Shown here piece by piece: positions 17,191-27,343 of a DNA stretch of 64,000 nucleotides; the stretch's first letter is position 1; each line of letters starts with the position of its first letter. Source of the DNA: JAGAJR01 sp048463395 (GTDB lineage: Bacteria; Pseudomonadota; Alphaproteobacteria; RF32; CAG-239). Position numbers and translations under genes: made by a program. The notes below the pieces were generated by a model. It searched no databases. It had not been told where the DNA came from and was given only the letters and a program-made list of their open reading frames with translations. The stretch spans positions 62,001 to 126,000 of the forward strand of contig DBFWPL010000023.1 of the NCBI GenBank assembly GCA_048463395.1. Reading direction: 5' to 3'.

Positions 17191-18093
17191 TCAATCCATG
17201 ATTCCATAATTTCCGTTCACAAGCAAAAGCAGCATAATTAAGAAGAAAAGCATGGAGAAACCGGCTTTAACGGAAACATTATCCGGAACCTTATTATAAC
17301 GGTTGAGCATAAAAACAAAGATCGGCGAAGTCAAAAGCAACGCGGCAACATATCCCGGGTTGGGAGCCACCCTCATAGCCACGGTTTTTGCCGTAATCAA
17401 TGCCGCACTAAAACTGATAATATACAATCCGGCCTTAACCGCTTCCTTTGAAAAAACATTTGCAAAAAATCCCCTGAAACCGGGTTTCTCCCGAGAAATA
17501 TAAAAATAAGTATTATAAACACCGCTGACAAATGTTACCACAACCAGATAATAAGTTACCGACATCCAAACGTCGCTTCCGTGAATAGCAATATCTTTGG
17601 TAATCACGCTCATACCGCCCAAAGCCAGCATCACCGGTATCATATATTTCAAAAGAGCCTTGGAGACAGGGCTTTTCTGCATTTGCCAATAACTTACCGT
17701 AAACCCGAATAAAATCAAAATCAGTGTAATAAAAACCGTTCCGTCGTCAAATAACTGAATAAACTCATCCGGCGTCAAAGCCCACCACATAACCGTTGTT
17801 ATTACTGCAGTCAAAGCCATCACTCGGGAAGTCGGCCCCGCTCCGTAAGTTGCCGAAGCCGTAAATAAATGGGAATCATAAAAGCCGATCATCCATCCCT
17901 GAATAATCAACAAAAACCAATAATAAGCACTTTGAGGAACCGGAAAGAAAAAAATAAACGGAAAAAAGAATAAAGAAATTCCCAAACCACGCCAAATTCC
18001 CAACAAATAACCGTTAAGTTTATAATGCTGGTTAACCAAAGTATACAACGCTGTAAAGAAACCGTAAATTAAACCGTTTATAATCCAAACCAT
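17191..18093 (-). CDS. EamA/DMT-like multispanning membrane protein
   Basis: 300-residue integral membrane protein with about nine to ten hydrophobic helices from MVWIINGLIYGFFTALYTL to the C-terminal LLFFLIMLLLLV. The overall layout resembles drug/metabolite transporter (EamA) proteins, but no substrate-specific motif is visible. The start is placed at 18093 because AGAGGT lies just upstream; an in-frame ATG at 18201 would run through the trxA terminator. It lies about 110 bases downstream of trxA on the same strand but beyond that terminator. Confidence 0.7.
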   Translation of the reverse strand: MVWIINGLIYGFFTALYTLVNQHYKLNGYLLGIWRGLGISLFFFPFIFFFPVPQSAYYWFLLIIQGWMIGFYDSHLFTASATYGAGPTSRVMALTAVITTVMWWALTPDEFIQLFDDGTVFITLILILFGFTVSYWQMQKSPVSKALLKYMIPVMLALGGMSVITKDIAIHGSDVWMSVTYYLVVVTFVSGVYNTYFYISREKPGFRGFFANVFSKEAVKAGLYIISFSAALITAKTVAMRVAPNPGYVAALLLTSPIFVFMLNRYNKVPDNVSVKAGFSMLFFLIMLLLLVNGNYGIMD

Positions 18094-18160
18094 CCGACCT
18101 CTCTTTTTTGAATATTCAAAATATAATCTAAAAAAAAGGAGATTGAAGTAATCGATATAA

Positions 18161-18187
18161 AAAAAGAGCCCTAAAAGGCTCTTTTTG
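18161..18187 (-). terminator. Terminator of the addB-addA-trxA cluster
   Basis: AAAAAGAGCC and GGCTCTTTTT flank the short loop CTAAAA. On the minus strand the stem is followed by a T-run, immediately after trxA. Confidence 0.85.
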
Positions 18188-18204
18188 ATAACAACAAACA
18201 AATG

Positions 18205-18519
18205 TTATTGATTAGCTTCAATCCAACTGACTAAAGAAGATTTTGAATTTAATCCGACTTTAACGTCAATCTGTTTTCCGTCTTTAAATAAAAACAAAGT
18301 CGGAATGCTTCTGATACCATACTGAGCAGCAGTGTTCGGCGATTCGTCAACATTCATTTTGCAGATTTCTACTTTGCCGACCATTTCTTTGGAAACTTCT
18401 TCCAAAACCGGTATCAACTGACGGCAAGGTCCGCACCATTCTGCCCAAAAATCAACCAAAACTAAACCTTTTGTCTTTAAAACCTCCGTTTCAAACTGAC
18501 TGTCGCTAATCGCTTTCAT
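18205..18519 (-). CDS. trxA: Thioredoxin
   Basis: Cytoplasmic disulfide reductase; 104 residues with the active site AEWCGPCRQ at about 30-38, buried Asp in VLVDFWA, cis-Pro in YGIRSIPTLFLF (about 75) and the C-terminal GLNSKSSLVSWI helix. It reduces ribonucleotide reductase (nrdAB in this window) among other targets. An AGGGAATAAAA stretch precedes the ATG. It follows addA, the common alphaproteobacterial addB-addA-trxA order, and is followed by a strong terminator. Confidence 0.97.
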   Translation of the reverse strand: MKAISDSQFETEVLKTKGLVLVDFWAEWCGPCRQLIPVLEEVSKEMVGKVEICKMNVDESPNTAAQYGIRSIPTLFLFKDGKQIDVKVGLNSKSSLVSWIEANQ

Positions 18520-18618
18520 TTTTATTCCCTTTCTAAATTATGTAATCAATAGTTTTAATATAATGAATATTTTTTTATATTAAAGAGCATTTATACAAAA
18601 TCCGCAAAATTAATTTTT

Positions 18619-21600
18619 TTAATCTACCTGCATAAGCAAAGATGTATCTGTCCACAAAATCAAAGAAACCACCTTTTTCTCCGGATAAATCCTTTCCAGC
18701 AGCTCTTTATAAGCTTTAAGCTGCTTTATATAAACTGCCGGAACATCTTCGGGAGCTGCCGCCGCCGGACGGTTTGTTTTGAAGTCAATAATCAAAACCC
18801 TGTTGTTTTCAACAACCAAACGGTCAATAACAGCCGAAATAATTTTTCCGTCAACAACACCCATAATCGGAACTTCGGCTTTTGAGTTCGGACCAAATAA
18901 ACTTCCGTATTTTTCATCATTCAACAGCCTGAGAACTTCATGGTGGATTCGCTTTCTTTCATAATCCGCATAATCGGGAGCGTTTTTCAACAAAAATTCA
19001 TCTATGACAGCTGTTTTGTCTTCCTTTTGCACGTCCGGAAGAAACTGCAAAAGCTTATGGATAAGCAAACCTCTGCGATAACGGCTTTGACCGTTTTCTC
19101 CGATTGGCGACAATAATGGCAGCTCCTCTTCATCCTCGTCCGGTTTGGACGGCGTAAACGGTTTTGCCAAAGGATTCTCTTCCGGAGCCTTGTTTTTTAT
19201 CCACGCCAAACCAGGAAGTTCGGCACTTTTACTTTTAATACTTTTAACTTCTTTAGGTTCGGCTTCCTGAGCAATACAATATTCAATATTTCCGTTTTCT
19301 TTCTCATCCCCGAGCTTTGCCAGCGTTTTACGACAGATTTCATACCAGGATTCTTCCTTAGCCTTGTTCTTTTTCCGATAACCGCAAATGCACAATCGGT
19401 CTTCCGCCCGCGTCAAAGCCACATATAACAAACGCTTGTATTCCTCAAGCTGCAATTCGGATTCCCGTTGCTTTATTTTATCGCAGTTTATGTCATAATC
19501 TTTGGAAGAAAGCGGGAAATAAAACAAATCATCCCACAACATTCCGCCTTCTTTTTTAACATTTACCACTCGCACCGTATCCGGAAGAATAACCACCGGA
19601 GCCTGCAAACCTTTGGAACCGTGAACCGTCATGACTCTGACCGCATCGGCATCGCTTTGCTCCAGTTCCCGCTTAATCTCAATCTCATCTTTGGCAACCC
19701 AATTGATAAAGTTCTGCAAACTCGGAATATGTTCTCTTTCAAAATCAAGTGTCAGATTAATAAATTCATCCAAACCGTCTTCGGCTTCAAAGCCCATTCG
19801 TTCCACAAACTTCTTTCGTCCGCCCTGCTTGTTTAAAATATGTGAATACAGCTCAAACGGACGAACAAAATCAGCCATGTCCAAAAGCTCTTGTAACTGT
19901 TTGTAAACGTCTTCATACTTATCGGCAGTCCCCAACTTGGACCATAAAGCAACCGGCCCCCGATTATAGCATAAGTCAAACAAGTCATCATCATTCAAAC
20001 CAAACAGCGGGGATTTGAGAATAGTCGCCAAGGTCAAGTCATCCGTCGGCAAAAGCAAAAACTTTCCAACCGCAACCAAATCCTGAATTGCTATTTGCTC
20101 AAGCAGTTTTATCTTATCAACACCGGCAATGTTGACATTCACGTTTTTGCACTCACGAACTAACTCTTCCACAAAGCTGTTACGACGTTGCACCAAAATC
20201 ATAAAATCTCGATATCTCAACGGCCGATTTTGTGAAACTAACAACTCACCGCCTTCAACCATGGTTTTAATCTTACGGGCAATCTGCTTTGCCAATCTGG
20301 AACTTGTGGATTCGCCGGTTTTTCTCTCTACCGGCGGACGCCATCCTTCTTCGTTTTCCCCTTCCAAAGGTTCAATTAACGGCCAGAGCTCCACCTTGCC
20401 CCCATCCCCGATACGATACGGAATATGGGTAATATCCTGCCCTTCAAGGACAACGCCTTTTTTGGCGTAATCATCTTGAAAAACCGAATTCACACTATCT
20501 AAAACAGCCGCCGTCGAACGGAAAGAAACATCCAAACGAACCTCATCAAAATTTTCCGACTTATGTGAAAAATACTGACGCATACGTTCAAATTCCTGCG
20601 GATCGGCTCCCTGAAAACTATAGATGGATTGCTTTCTGTCCCCCACCGCAAAAACCGTGCGAACTTTTTCCCGAGCCCCTTCTCCGACAAAAAACTCTTC
20701 CGTAATGGAGCGAATAATCGCCCACTGATTCGGCGAAGTATCTTGAGCCTCGTCAATCAGCACATTGTCGATTCCCCCGTCCAGTTTAAACAACACCCAA
20801 TCTGCAACGGTTTTATTTTCCAACAGCTTTTTTGTAATGACAATCAAATCTTCATAATCCATTTTAGAATGGATTTTTTTATAGTATTCATACCCGTTGA
20901 TTAAATCTTCAGCCAAATACAAAACTGCTTTCGTCGAAGTAAAAACCCGCAAAGCCGTTCTTTTTTCTTCCAGTCTCAAAATCCGCTCCGCTTCTTTGGC
21001 AAACACCTCAGAAAGTTCCGGATAATCAGCCAAAGCTGCTTTTGTTCCCGCTTTAGCCAACGGTTTTCCATCTTTGGTTAAAAATAAGCTTTTATAGGTT
21101 TCATAATCAAATTTTTCGCTTAGTAACAAAGAAAGTTTTTCAGCCTTAGATACATCACTCGGCGTTCCTTTAAACCAGGCATTCATTACCCGACGCAGAA
21201 TATTTTCATCAATCGCAAACACAAAATCAGAAATCAGTTTTTCTTCCGTATCATCACAACAAACGCCCAAGCGAGCCGCCGTCTCCCTGATTAACTCACA
21301 AAAATCCGGATATCCCGCGAATAAAACGGCTATCCTGCTGCGATTGGCGGCAATCGCGTTCATGACTTCCGGAAACTTATATTCGCTGACATTCTGAGTC
21401 AAATAAGCCAATGCCTGAGCTGATTGACTTTCCGGCTCGGATTCGATTTTTCTGAGTAATCCCTTTTTTATCTCATCCAAAGCTTCTGACGATGTTCTGT
21501 CATCCATAACTTCAAAATACGGAGAAATTTTTGCCTCCAGAGGAAACCTTTTTAAAATCTCCTGACAAAAACTGTGAATCGTCTGAATTTTCATTCCGCC

Positions 21601-21984
21601 CGGCGTATCCAACAAAACGGCAAACAACTTCCGGGCAGAGGCCTCTAAAGCTTCATAAGCTTTTCTCTCTGAAGGAAGAGAACCTAGCAAAACGAATAAT
21701 TCCTTATGCAATTCTTCCTCATCGGCAACAGCCCATTTGCTGAGACGTCCGGCAATTCGGGAACTCATCTCCACCGCAGCGGCTTTGGTATATGTCAGGC
21801 AAAGGATTTTAGAAGGATGAACCCCGCTTAATAAAATCCGCAACACTCGGTCAGACAAGACCTTGGTCTTACCGGTACCGGCAGAAGCTTCCACCCAAAC
21901 CGAACGATTTGGATTCGCTGCCTTTCGCTGCTGCCCCGTAGCCAAGCCTCCTCTTTGTTCTTTTCTCTGTTTAAGCTCATTCAT
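18619..21984 (-). CDS. addA: Double-strand break repair helicase-nuclease AddA
   Basis: UvrD/RecB-type helicase and nuclease subunit of AddAB, which processes double-strand ends for RecA loading. Walker A VEASAGTGKTKVLSDRVLRIL is at about residues 30-50. Helicase motifs SFCQEILKRFP, VLIDEAQDTSPNQW, GDRKQSIYSFQGA, VMTVHGSKGLQAPVVIL and LLYVALTRAEDRL follow in order. The RecB-family nuclease motif VLIIDFKTNRP lies near the C-terminus. 1121 residues from ATG 21984, chosen because it overlaps the addB stop by 8 bases; an extension to 22098 would lie inside addB. Confidence 0.95.
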   Translation of the reverse strand: MNELKQRKEQRGGLATGQQRKAANPNRSVWVEASAGTGKTKVLSDRVLRILLSGVHPSKILCLTYTKAAAVEMSSRIAGRLSKWAVADEEELHKELFVLLGSLPSERKAYEALEASARKLFAVLLDTPGGMKIQTIHSFCQEILKRFPLEAKISPYFEVMDDRTSSEALDEIKKGLLRKIESEPESQSAQALAYLTQNVSEYKFPEVMNAIAANRSRIAVLFAGYPDFCELIRETAARLGVCCDDTEEKLISDFVFAIDENILRRVMNAWFKGTPSDVSKAEKLSLLLSEKFDYETYKSLFLTKDGKPLAKAGTKAALADYPELSEVFAKEAERILRLEEKRTALRVFTSTKAVLYLAEDLINGYEYYKKIHSKMDYEDLIVITKKLLENKTVADWVLFKLDGGIDNVLIDEAQDTSPNQWAIIRSITEEFFVGEGAREKVRTVFAVGDRKQSIYSFQGADPQEFERMRQYFSHKSENFDEVRLDVSFRSTAAVLDSVNSVFQDDYAKKGVVLEGQDITHIPYRIGDGGKVELWPLIEPLEGENEEGWRPPVERKTGESTSSRLAKQIARKIKTMVEGGELLVSQNRPLRYRDFMILVQRRNSFVEELVRECKNVNVNIAGVDKIKLLEQIAIQDLVAVGKFLLLPTDDLTLATILKSPLFGLNDDDLFDLCYNRGPVALWSKLGTADKYEDVYKQLQELLDMADFVRPFELYSHILNKQGGRKKFVERMGFEAEDGLDEFINLTLDFEREHIPSLQNFINWVAKDEIEIKRELEQSDADAVRVMTVHGSKGLQAPVVILPDTVRVVNVKKEGGMLWDDLFYFPLSSKDYDINCDKIKQRESELQLEEYKRLLYVALTRAEDRLCICGYRKKNKAKEESWYEICRKTLAKLGDEKENGNIEYCIAQEAEPKEVKSIKSKSAELPGLAWIKNKAPEENPLAKPFTPSKPDEDEEELPLLSPIGENGQSRYRRGLLIHKLLQFLPDVQKEDKTAVIDEFLLKNAPDYADYERKRIHHEVLRLLNDEKYGSLFGPNSKAEVPIMGVVDGKIISAVIDRLVVENNRVLIIDFKTNRPAAAAPEDVPAVYIKQLKAYKELLERIYPEKKVVSLILWTDTSLLMQVD

Positions 21985-24862
21985 CACCGCTCTCCTGAAC
22001 CGACCATTCCTTAATTCGGGACAAATGTTCATAATCAGAATATTTGGGAGCGTATTTCGGATTTGGCTTGGAAATATAAGGTGTGGTTTCAAAATCAAAA
22101 ACCGACACCAAATCTTTCAACCGTTGATACGAATTGTCCAACAGCTGCTCCATATTATCGTCAATAACGACTTCTTTGCGTCCCAACTGCCAATAAACAA
22201 GCTTTTCCACCTCTTTTGCCGGAATATTTTCAAATCCGCCAAACTTAGCGATTAACCCTTCAATCGGCAGCTGCGGGGCATATCCTCCGGCAACCTCTTT
22301 CGGAGAACGAGCTTGTCCGGTTTTGTAATCAATAACATTTATTCGACCGTCCCGCGTTTCATCAACTCTGTCCGCTTTTGCCGTAATCGTAAATTTTCCG
22401 GCAGGAGCATCAAAAGAGAAACTTCCCTGAACTTCACTGTTAACCTTGGCAATATCTCGACGATACGGAGCTTCCGTTTCTGTCAGCCAATCAACCGTCT
22501 TTTCAAAATTCGGCCACCAAAAAGCCCTTGTCTCTTGAGCAACTTCATTTTCGGCAAAATATTCCCGCCCCAGTTTCAAAAGCTCTTCTTTGGCATTTTG
22601 CGGATAAGAAAGCGGAAATTTTTTATTAAACGCCTCCAAAACGGCATGAATAATATTTCCATAATCTTTCATGCTTAAATCCTGTTCCAGCTCGTCCAAC
22701 GGTTTAAGCTTGAGAATATATTTTGCAAAAATGATATACGGATCCCTCATCCAATTTTCTATCGCACTGGCAGAAAGCTCCCTCGGACGGGCCGAAACCG
22801 GCGGACGCGGCTCCGGAGGACATAACCGGACAAATGTCTCGCTGCGATCTAAAAATTTTGCCCAGGAAGAGTAAAGATTATTTTCTATATCATCAATATT
22901 AACACCCATGGCTTTTAACACTGTTTCCAGACGCATCCACCACCGCGACTTAACCATCGGCGTTCCCTGAACACGATCGGCTCTGGTCAAATAAACTTGG
23001 CTGTTAGCCATCAACTGACCGAAATCATTGGCCAAAACACCGATTATCTTCTCCGGCATCGGAAAACCAAAATCCTTTTTCATCGGACGGGACATCCACG
23101 GATCCGCCCCTGCCGGTTTCGGCCAGGCTCCTTCATTAACCTCTCCGATAATAACCGTGTCAAAATGCGTCAACCGAGCTTCAATCGGCCCTAAAATATT
23201 TAAACGGGGATGTGTTCCGTATTTCGGACGAACCGTAACACTGGACATCAAAGCCTCTAATAATCCGGCATATTCTTTTGGCTCAATAGTTCCGAGAATA
23301 TCCGCTTTTTCATAAACAGACGCAATAAATCTGGCTCCGGCTTCTCCGGCCTCTCCCCGCCATAAAATCTGCACCCCTTCTTTATCCGACGTTGAGGCTA
23401 AAGCTTCCGCCGACAGAACATGCAAACGGATAAGCTCTTTAAAATCAGCGGACGGCTGTTTCATAATTTCATAAAAATCCCGCAGAAATTCTTTAACAGA
23501 AACCACAAAACCGTCTAACTCCTCATCTTCTTTTCCCGAACGCAAAACTTTTTTCTCATATTCCCGAACAAGTTTTCGGATTTCGGCATAAGTCATCTTT
23601 GCCGCCGTAAACGGATGCTTCAAAAGACTGAGAAAGTCCACCGGAGCAAAATCGCTTTCACAAGCCTTAACCATTAACCGCAGATAAGCTCCGATAGCCG
23701 TTGTTGCCAACGGACGTCCGGCGGAATCATCCACTTTAATTTCCCAGCGTTCCAACTCTGCCGCCACACGGCGAGCCAAATTTCTGTCGGTGGTAACAAG
23801 AGCTGTCGTATGTTCCGGAATCTCCAGATTCTCTCTCATAATTAAAGCAATGCTCAAAGCCTCTTGGCGAATATCCGGACAGCTGATAACCTGCAAACCG
23901 TCAAAAGCCTCTCGGGAAAGGTGTTTGTTCTTAATATCCCGCCACTTATCCGTCGTCTTGGCCGGACGCATGATTTCTGAAATAAAAACCTCCCGGTTCA
24001 AATTGTTCGGCTCAACATAATCTTCAACGTCTTTCCGATCAAATTCCAAATAATCCAACAAATCTTTCAACTCATACTGCGGATTCGTTTCATCAATTTC
24101 CGCCCAGCTTTCCACATCCAGATTTTTATCCAAACCGGCAAGAATAAGTTCTCCGTTTTCCAATTCCAAAATGGTCTTTACCAGTTTTTTCATGGCCGGA
24201 AAAGTTGCCGTTGTTCCGGCGGCGACAATTCTTTTTTTCGGTGGATTCTTTTTCCACAAATCAGCCTGTGCAGACAACAACTGATTGCGGCGAAAACTCG
24301 GATCGACCAAATTCCTTTCTTTTAATATCTCCGGCCAAAAACGGGTAATTATCTCCAAAAACTTGAGTGTTTCCTGCCAATAAGCGGAATATTCTTCCGG
24401 CACTAAATTTTTAAGATTATCAAAAGAAAGATTCTCGTTATTCACTGTATCTATGAGGGTTGCCAGCTCCTGAGCCAAAGAACACGCCTGATTTGCCGAA
24501 AGCTTTTCCAGTCCAAACTCCGATGGCTTGGAAAGAATGATTTTCGTAAACAAAAGCAGCCTTTCGTTTCTCTCCATTGCCGGAGAAAGTGTTTTGAGAA
24601 CCTCTGAATTATCAAAACCGGAAATAAGCATCTCATCCTCTTCCACATCCCCAATCGGCATCATACGAGGCAGCATAGTCGGAGAAAGCCCTTTCAAACG
24701 CACGAAAGCATCTGCCAAAGCTTTAACGGCTCTTCTGTTTGGCAGCAAAAAGAGAACATCTGCCAGCTCCAAAGGATTATCCTGATATTCAGTTAAAAAC
24801 TTTTCGGCAAGAACATCCGTAAAAGAACAGGAAGCGGGAATATTAAATATTTTGTTCGTCAT
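21977..24862 (-). CDS. addB: Double-strand break repair protein AddB
   Basis: Second subunit of AddAB: an inactivated helicase fold for Chi recognition plus a C-terminal nuclease. The N-terminus (VLFLLPNRRAVKALADAF) resembles a degenerate helicase motif I. AEIGE-like and HFDTVIIGEVNEGAWP blocks sit mid-protein, and the nuclease motif INVIDYKTGQARSPKEV lies near residue 860. Length 961 is in the family range. Start at ATG 24862; an in-frame start 13 codons upstream is possible. The alphaproteobacterial type lacks the AddB iron-sulfur cysteines of Firmicutes and I see none here. It overlaps addA by 8 bases. Confidence 0.92.
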   Translation of the reverse strand: MTNKIFNIPASCSFTDVLAEKFLTEYQDNPLELADVLFLLPNRRAVKALADAFVRLKGLSPTMLPRMMPIGDVEEDEMLISGFDNSEVLKTLSPAMERNERLLLFTKIILSKPSEFGLEKLSANQACSLAQELATLIDTVNNENLSFDNLKNLVPEEYSAYWQETLKFLEIITRFWPEILKERNLVDPSFRRNQLLSAQADLWKKNPPKKRIVAAGTTATFPAMKKLVKTILELENGELILAGLDKNLDVESWAEIDETNPQYELKDLLDYLEFDRKDVEDYVEPNNLNREVFISEIMRPAKTTDKWRDIKNKHLSREAFDGLQVISCPDIRQEALSIALIMRENLEIPEHTTALVTTDRNLARRVAAELERWEIKVDDSAGRPLATTAIGAYLRLMVKACESDFAPVDFLSLLKHPFTAAKMTYAEIRKLVREYEKKVLRSGKEDEELDGFVVSVKEFLRDFYEIMKQPSADFKELIRLHVLSAEALASTSDKEGVQILWRGEAGEAGARFIASVYEKADILGTIEPKEYAGLLEALMSSVTVRPKYGTHPRLNILGPIEARLTHFDTVIIGEVNEGAWPKPAGADPWMSRPMKKDFGFPMPEKIIGVLANDFGQLMANSQVYLTRADRVQGTPMVKSRWWMRLETVLKAMGVNIDDIENNLYSSWAKFLDRSETFVRLCPPEPRPPVSARPRELSASAIENWMRDPYIIFAKYILKLKPLDELEQDLSMKDYGNIIHAVLEAFNKKFPLSYPQNAKEELLKLGREYFAENEVAQETRAFWWPNFEKTVDWLTETEAPYRRDIAKVNSEVQGSFSFDAPAGKFTITAKADRVDETRDGRINVIDYKTGQARSPKEVAGGYAPQLPIEGLIAKFGGFENIPAKEVEKLVYWQLGRKEVVIDDNMEQLLDNSYQRLKDLVSVFDFETTPYISKPNPKYAPKYSDYEHLSRIKEWSVQESGDE

Positions 24863-25011
24863 AAAATTAACTCTAGGGATTCTTGTCCGGCAAGTCAACA
24901 AGATAGAAAAAAATTTGCAGATGATTAACTATAAGGCTTGCAAAATAAACAAAAATTTGTATCTTAAAGCTAAACTTTAATTAAAGAATCACGCACGTAT
25001 AAAGTAACAAA

Positions 25012-25836
25012 ATGAATTTTAGCCCTGTGGAACATTATAATTACCGCAAAAAAGATATTGATATGCTGGTAATTCACGCGACCCCGTCCACCGACATCAT
25101 CGGTTCATTCAACCGTTATGAAGTCAGTGCCCATTATGTTATGGATTTAGAGGGTGTAATTACCCAATGCGTTCCTGACCATTTGCGGGCTTGGCACGCC
25201 GGAGCCTCTTTTTGGCGGCAGCATGACGGAGACATTAATTCCAATTCCATCGGTATTGAGATTCACAGCCCGTCCATGGGTCAAGAACCTTACAATGAAG
25301 CTCAAATTGAATCTCTGCTGGAATTCTGCAAAACTAAAATTAAAGAACACAATATCAGCCCTTATATGGTTGTCGGACATTCGGACATTGCTCCAAACCG
25401 CAAACCGGATCCGGGCATAGAATTCCCTTGGAAGAGATTCGCCGACGAAGGGGTCGGATTGTGGTACAACCTCGCTGACGCAAAAAAAATCGGAAACATA
25501 AGCACAAAAGACGCTTTAAACCTTATCGGCTATGATACCCGCACAGATGACATGACAGCCGCTTCCGCTTATGCATTCATGCGGCATTACATTCCGCACC
25601 GTGTTTATGTTCCGGAACACAAATTGGACGTCATTTCTCAAGTTTATCCGAAAGACTTGGAAAGCCAAAAAATTTTACTAAACGACAAAGTTCTCAATGT
25701 TATTGCCAGAGCCGTTGCGTTTAAAGTTCAAGAAACAATCCGCAGAGAACACACTCAAAATAAAGAAGATGTTTTTGCTCTTACCATATCCCCGTTTCAA
25801 GATATTTCGCAGGAACAAAAAGAATTATACATCTAA
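25012..25836 (+). CDS. N-acetylmuramoyl-L-alanine amidase (AmpD/AmiD-type)
   Basis: Amidase_2 family zinc enzyme that cleaves the MurNAc-L-Ala bond. Zinc-ligand candidates are His in MLVIHATPS (about 22), His in RAWHAGASFW (about 62) or a nearby His, and the HSD motif in VVGHSDIAPNRKPDPG (about 122-137), with Asp of KPDPG. There is no signal peptide, so it should act in the cytoplasm on imported anhydro-muropeptides, as AmpD does, which fits the AmpG-like permease at 3154. The C-terminal 100 residues include a helical segment like the peptidoglycan-binding tail of AmiD. Length 274. Monocistronic, ending at a terminator. Confidence 0.87.
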   Translation: MNFSPVEHYNYRKKDIDMLVIHATPSTDIIGSFNRYEVSAHYVMDLEGVITQCVPDHLRAWHAGASFWRQHDGDINSNSIGIEIHSPSMGQEPYNEAQIESLLEFCKTKIKEHNISPYMVVGHSDIAPNRKPDPGIEFPWKRFADEGVGLWYNLADAKKIGNISTKDALNLIGYDTRTDDMTAASAYAFMRHYIPHRVYVPEHKLDVISQVYPKDLESQKILLNDKVLNVIARAVAFKVQETIRREHTQNKEDVFALTISPFQDISQEQKELYI

Positions 25837-25840
25837 ACAA

Positions 25841-25872
25841 AACCTCCCAATTTTCAGATTGGGAGGTTTTTC
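25841..25872 (+). terminator. Terminator between amidase and rdgB
   Basis: AACCTCCCAAT and ATTGGGAGGTT form an 11-bp stem with a T-rich tail. It may act for both convergent units. Confidence 0.85.
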
Positions 25873-25884
25873 TTTATCATCACC

Positions 25885-26481
25885 TTATTCAAAAATCTTT
25901 ATAAATTTTTGAAAAGCCCGACCCCGATGAGAAATTGCGGCTTTTTCATCTTTTGTAAAATTTGCAAAAGTCTTCTCAAAACCTTCCGGCATAAAAACAG
26001 GATCAAAACCAAATCCGTTGGTTCCGCTTCTTTCAGAAACAATCTTACCGTCAATACGTCCTTCAAAAATTTGCGTTTTCTGCTCCGGAACAGCAAAAGC
26101 CAACACACAGCTAAAATGAGCAGACCAATCCAGACTTCCAGATTCTTTCAACTCGTCAATCAAACGTTCCATCGCTTTGTCAAAATCTCTGTTACCGGAA
26201 ACATCTTCTGCATAACGAGCCGAGTAAACCCCCGGACGTCCGCCCAACGCATCAACACACAAACCGCTGTCATCCGCCAAACAAGCCAATCCGGTCAATT
26301 TGGACAACGTATCCGCTTTCAAACGGGCGTTTTCTTCAAAAGTCGTTCCGGTTTCCTCAACATCCGGCAATTTTAAATCCGCGGCAGATAAAACTTCAAT
26401 ATGAAACGGAGCCAACATAGCCTCAATCTCTTTAATCTTACCTTGGTTATGACTGGCAACAACAAGCTTATCTATCTTCAC
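25885..26481 (-). CDS. rdgB: XTP/dITP diphosphatase
   Basis: Ham1/RdgB family nucleotide pyrophosphatase that hydrolyses dITP, XTP and ITP to the monophosphate, cleaning the nucleotide pool. SHNQGKIKEIEAML at residues 9-22, the ADDSGLCVDALGGRPGVYSARYA block (about 67-90) and GFGFDPVF plus the C-terminal AISHRGRAF are conserved. Length 198 is typical. The start is GTG directly after the rph stop (TAA-GTG), so it is strongly coupled to rph. Confidence 0.96.
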   Translation of the reverse strand: MKIDKLVVASHNQGKIKEIEAMLAPFHIEVLSAADLKLPDVEETGTTFEENARLKADTLSKLTGLACLADDSGLCVDALGGRPGVYSARYAEDVSGNRDFDKAMERLIDELKESGSLDWSAHFSCVLAFAVPEQKTQIFEGRIDGKIVSERSGTNGFGFDPVFMPEGFEKTFANFTKDEKAAISHRGRAFQKFIKIFE

Positions 26482-27195
26482 TTACTTAACTCCTAAAGCT
26501 TCTTTTTGTTTAGAAATCAAATGTTGAATTCCGTCTTTTGCCAAAGATAAAAGCTCGGAAAAACGCTCTTCTTCAAAAGGAGTCTCCTCCGCGGTTCCTT
26601 GAATTTCCACAATCTTTCCGCTTTCCGTCAAAACAAAATTCGTATCTGCCTGAGCATGGGAATCTTCCTCATAGTCAACATCAAGAATACTTTCTCCCTG
26701 ATAAATTCCGCAGGAAATCGCCGCCACAAACTCTTTAATCGGATTTTCCTTGAGTTTTTTCTCTGACATCAATTTTTGAATAGCCAAATATAACGCAACA
26801 AAACTTCCGGTAATAGACGCCGTGCGGGTACCTCCGTCAGCCTGAATAACATCACAGTCAACCACCAGAGAAATATCGTGCATTTTTTCCAAATCCACCA
26901 CAGACCGCAAAGAACGCCCGATTAGACGCTGGATTTCTTGCGTCCGGCCGGAAGGCTTTTTCAACTCACGAGGAACACGAACCTGTGTAGCTCTCGGAAT
27001 CATGGCATATTCCGCCGTAATCCAGCCTTTTTTTTGCCCTTTAAGCCATTGCGGAAGCTTTTCTTCCTGACTAACCGTGCAAATCACATGAGTATTGCCG
27101 CTCTTAATCAGACAAGACCCTTCTGCATAAGGATTATAATTGGGAATAATTTCAATCTGACGAACTTCGTCGTTTCTCCGTCCTGTATGTCTCAT
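26482..27195 (-). CDS. rph: Ribonuclease PH
   Basis: Phosphorolytic 3'-exoribonuclease for tRNA 3'-end trimming. It starts RHTGRRNDEVRQIEI and shows the family blocks GWITAEYAMIPRAT, SGRTQEIQRLIGRSLRSV, DCDVIQADGGTRTASITG and LDVDYEEDSHAQADTNFV. Length 237 is typical. The leading gene of rph-rdgB. In many alphaproteobacteria hrcA lies next to rph, divergently oriented; here that neighbouring slot holds a glycogen synthase gene instead. Confidence 0.97.
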   Translation of the reverse strand: MRHTGRRNDEVRQIEIIPNYNPYAEGSCLIKSGNTHVICTVSQEEKLPQWLKGQKKGWITAEYAMIPRATQVRVPRELKKPSGRTQEIQRLIGRSLRSVVDLEKMHDISLVVDCDVIQADGGTRTASITGSFVALYLAIQKLMSEKKLKENPIKEFVAAISCGIYQGESILDVDYEEDSHAQADTNFVLTESGKIVEIQGTAEETPFEEERFSELLSLAKDGIQHLISKQKEALGVK

Positions 27196-27343
27196 TTTTT
27201 AGTCCTCTTTCTTTATATATAAAAAACCGGAGAGTGAGAAAGATAATAAGATTTAAGAAAAAAATACGAAGGAGTGTACAAAAACGTACATGACTGAGTA
27301 TTTTATTCGAAAAATCTGTATTAGATTTCCACTATACGATTTT

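Noticed and set aside
18094..18201. N-terminal extension of the EamA-like protein to 18201
   Set aside because: It would be translated from the trxA terminator hairpin; 18093 has a Shine-Dalgarno.
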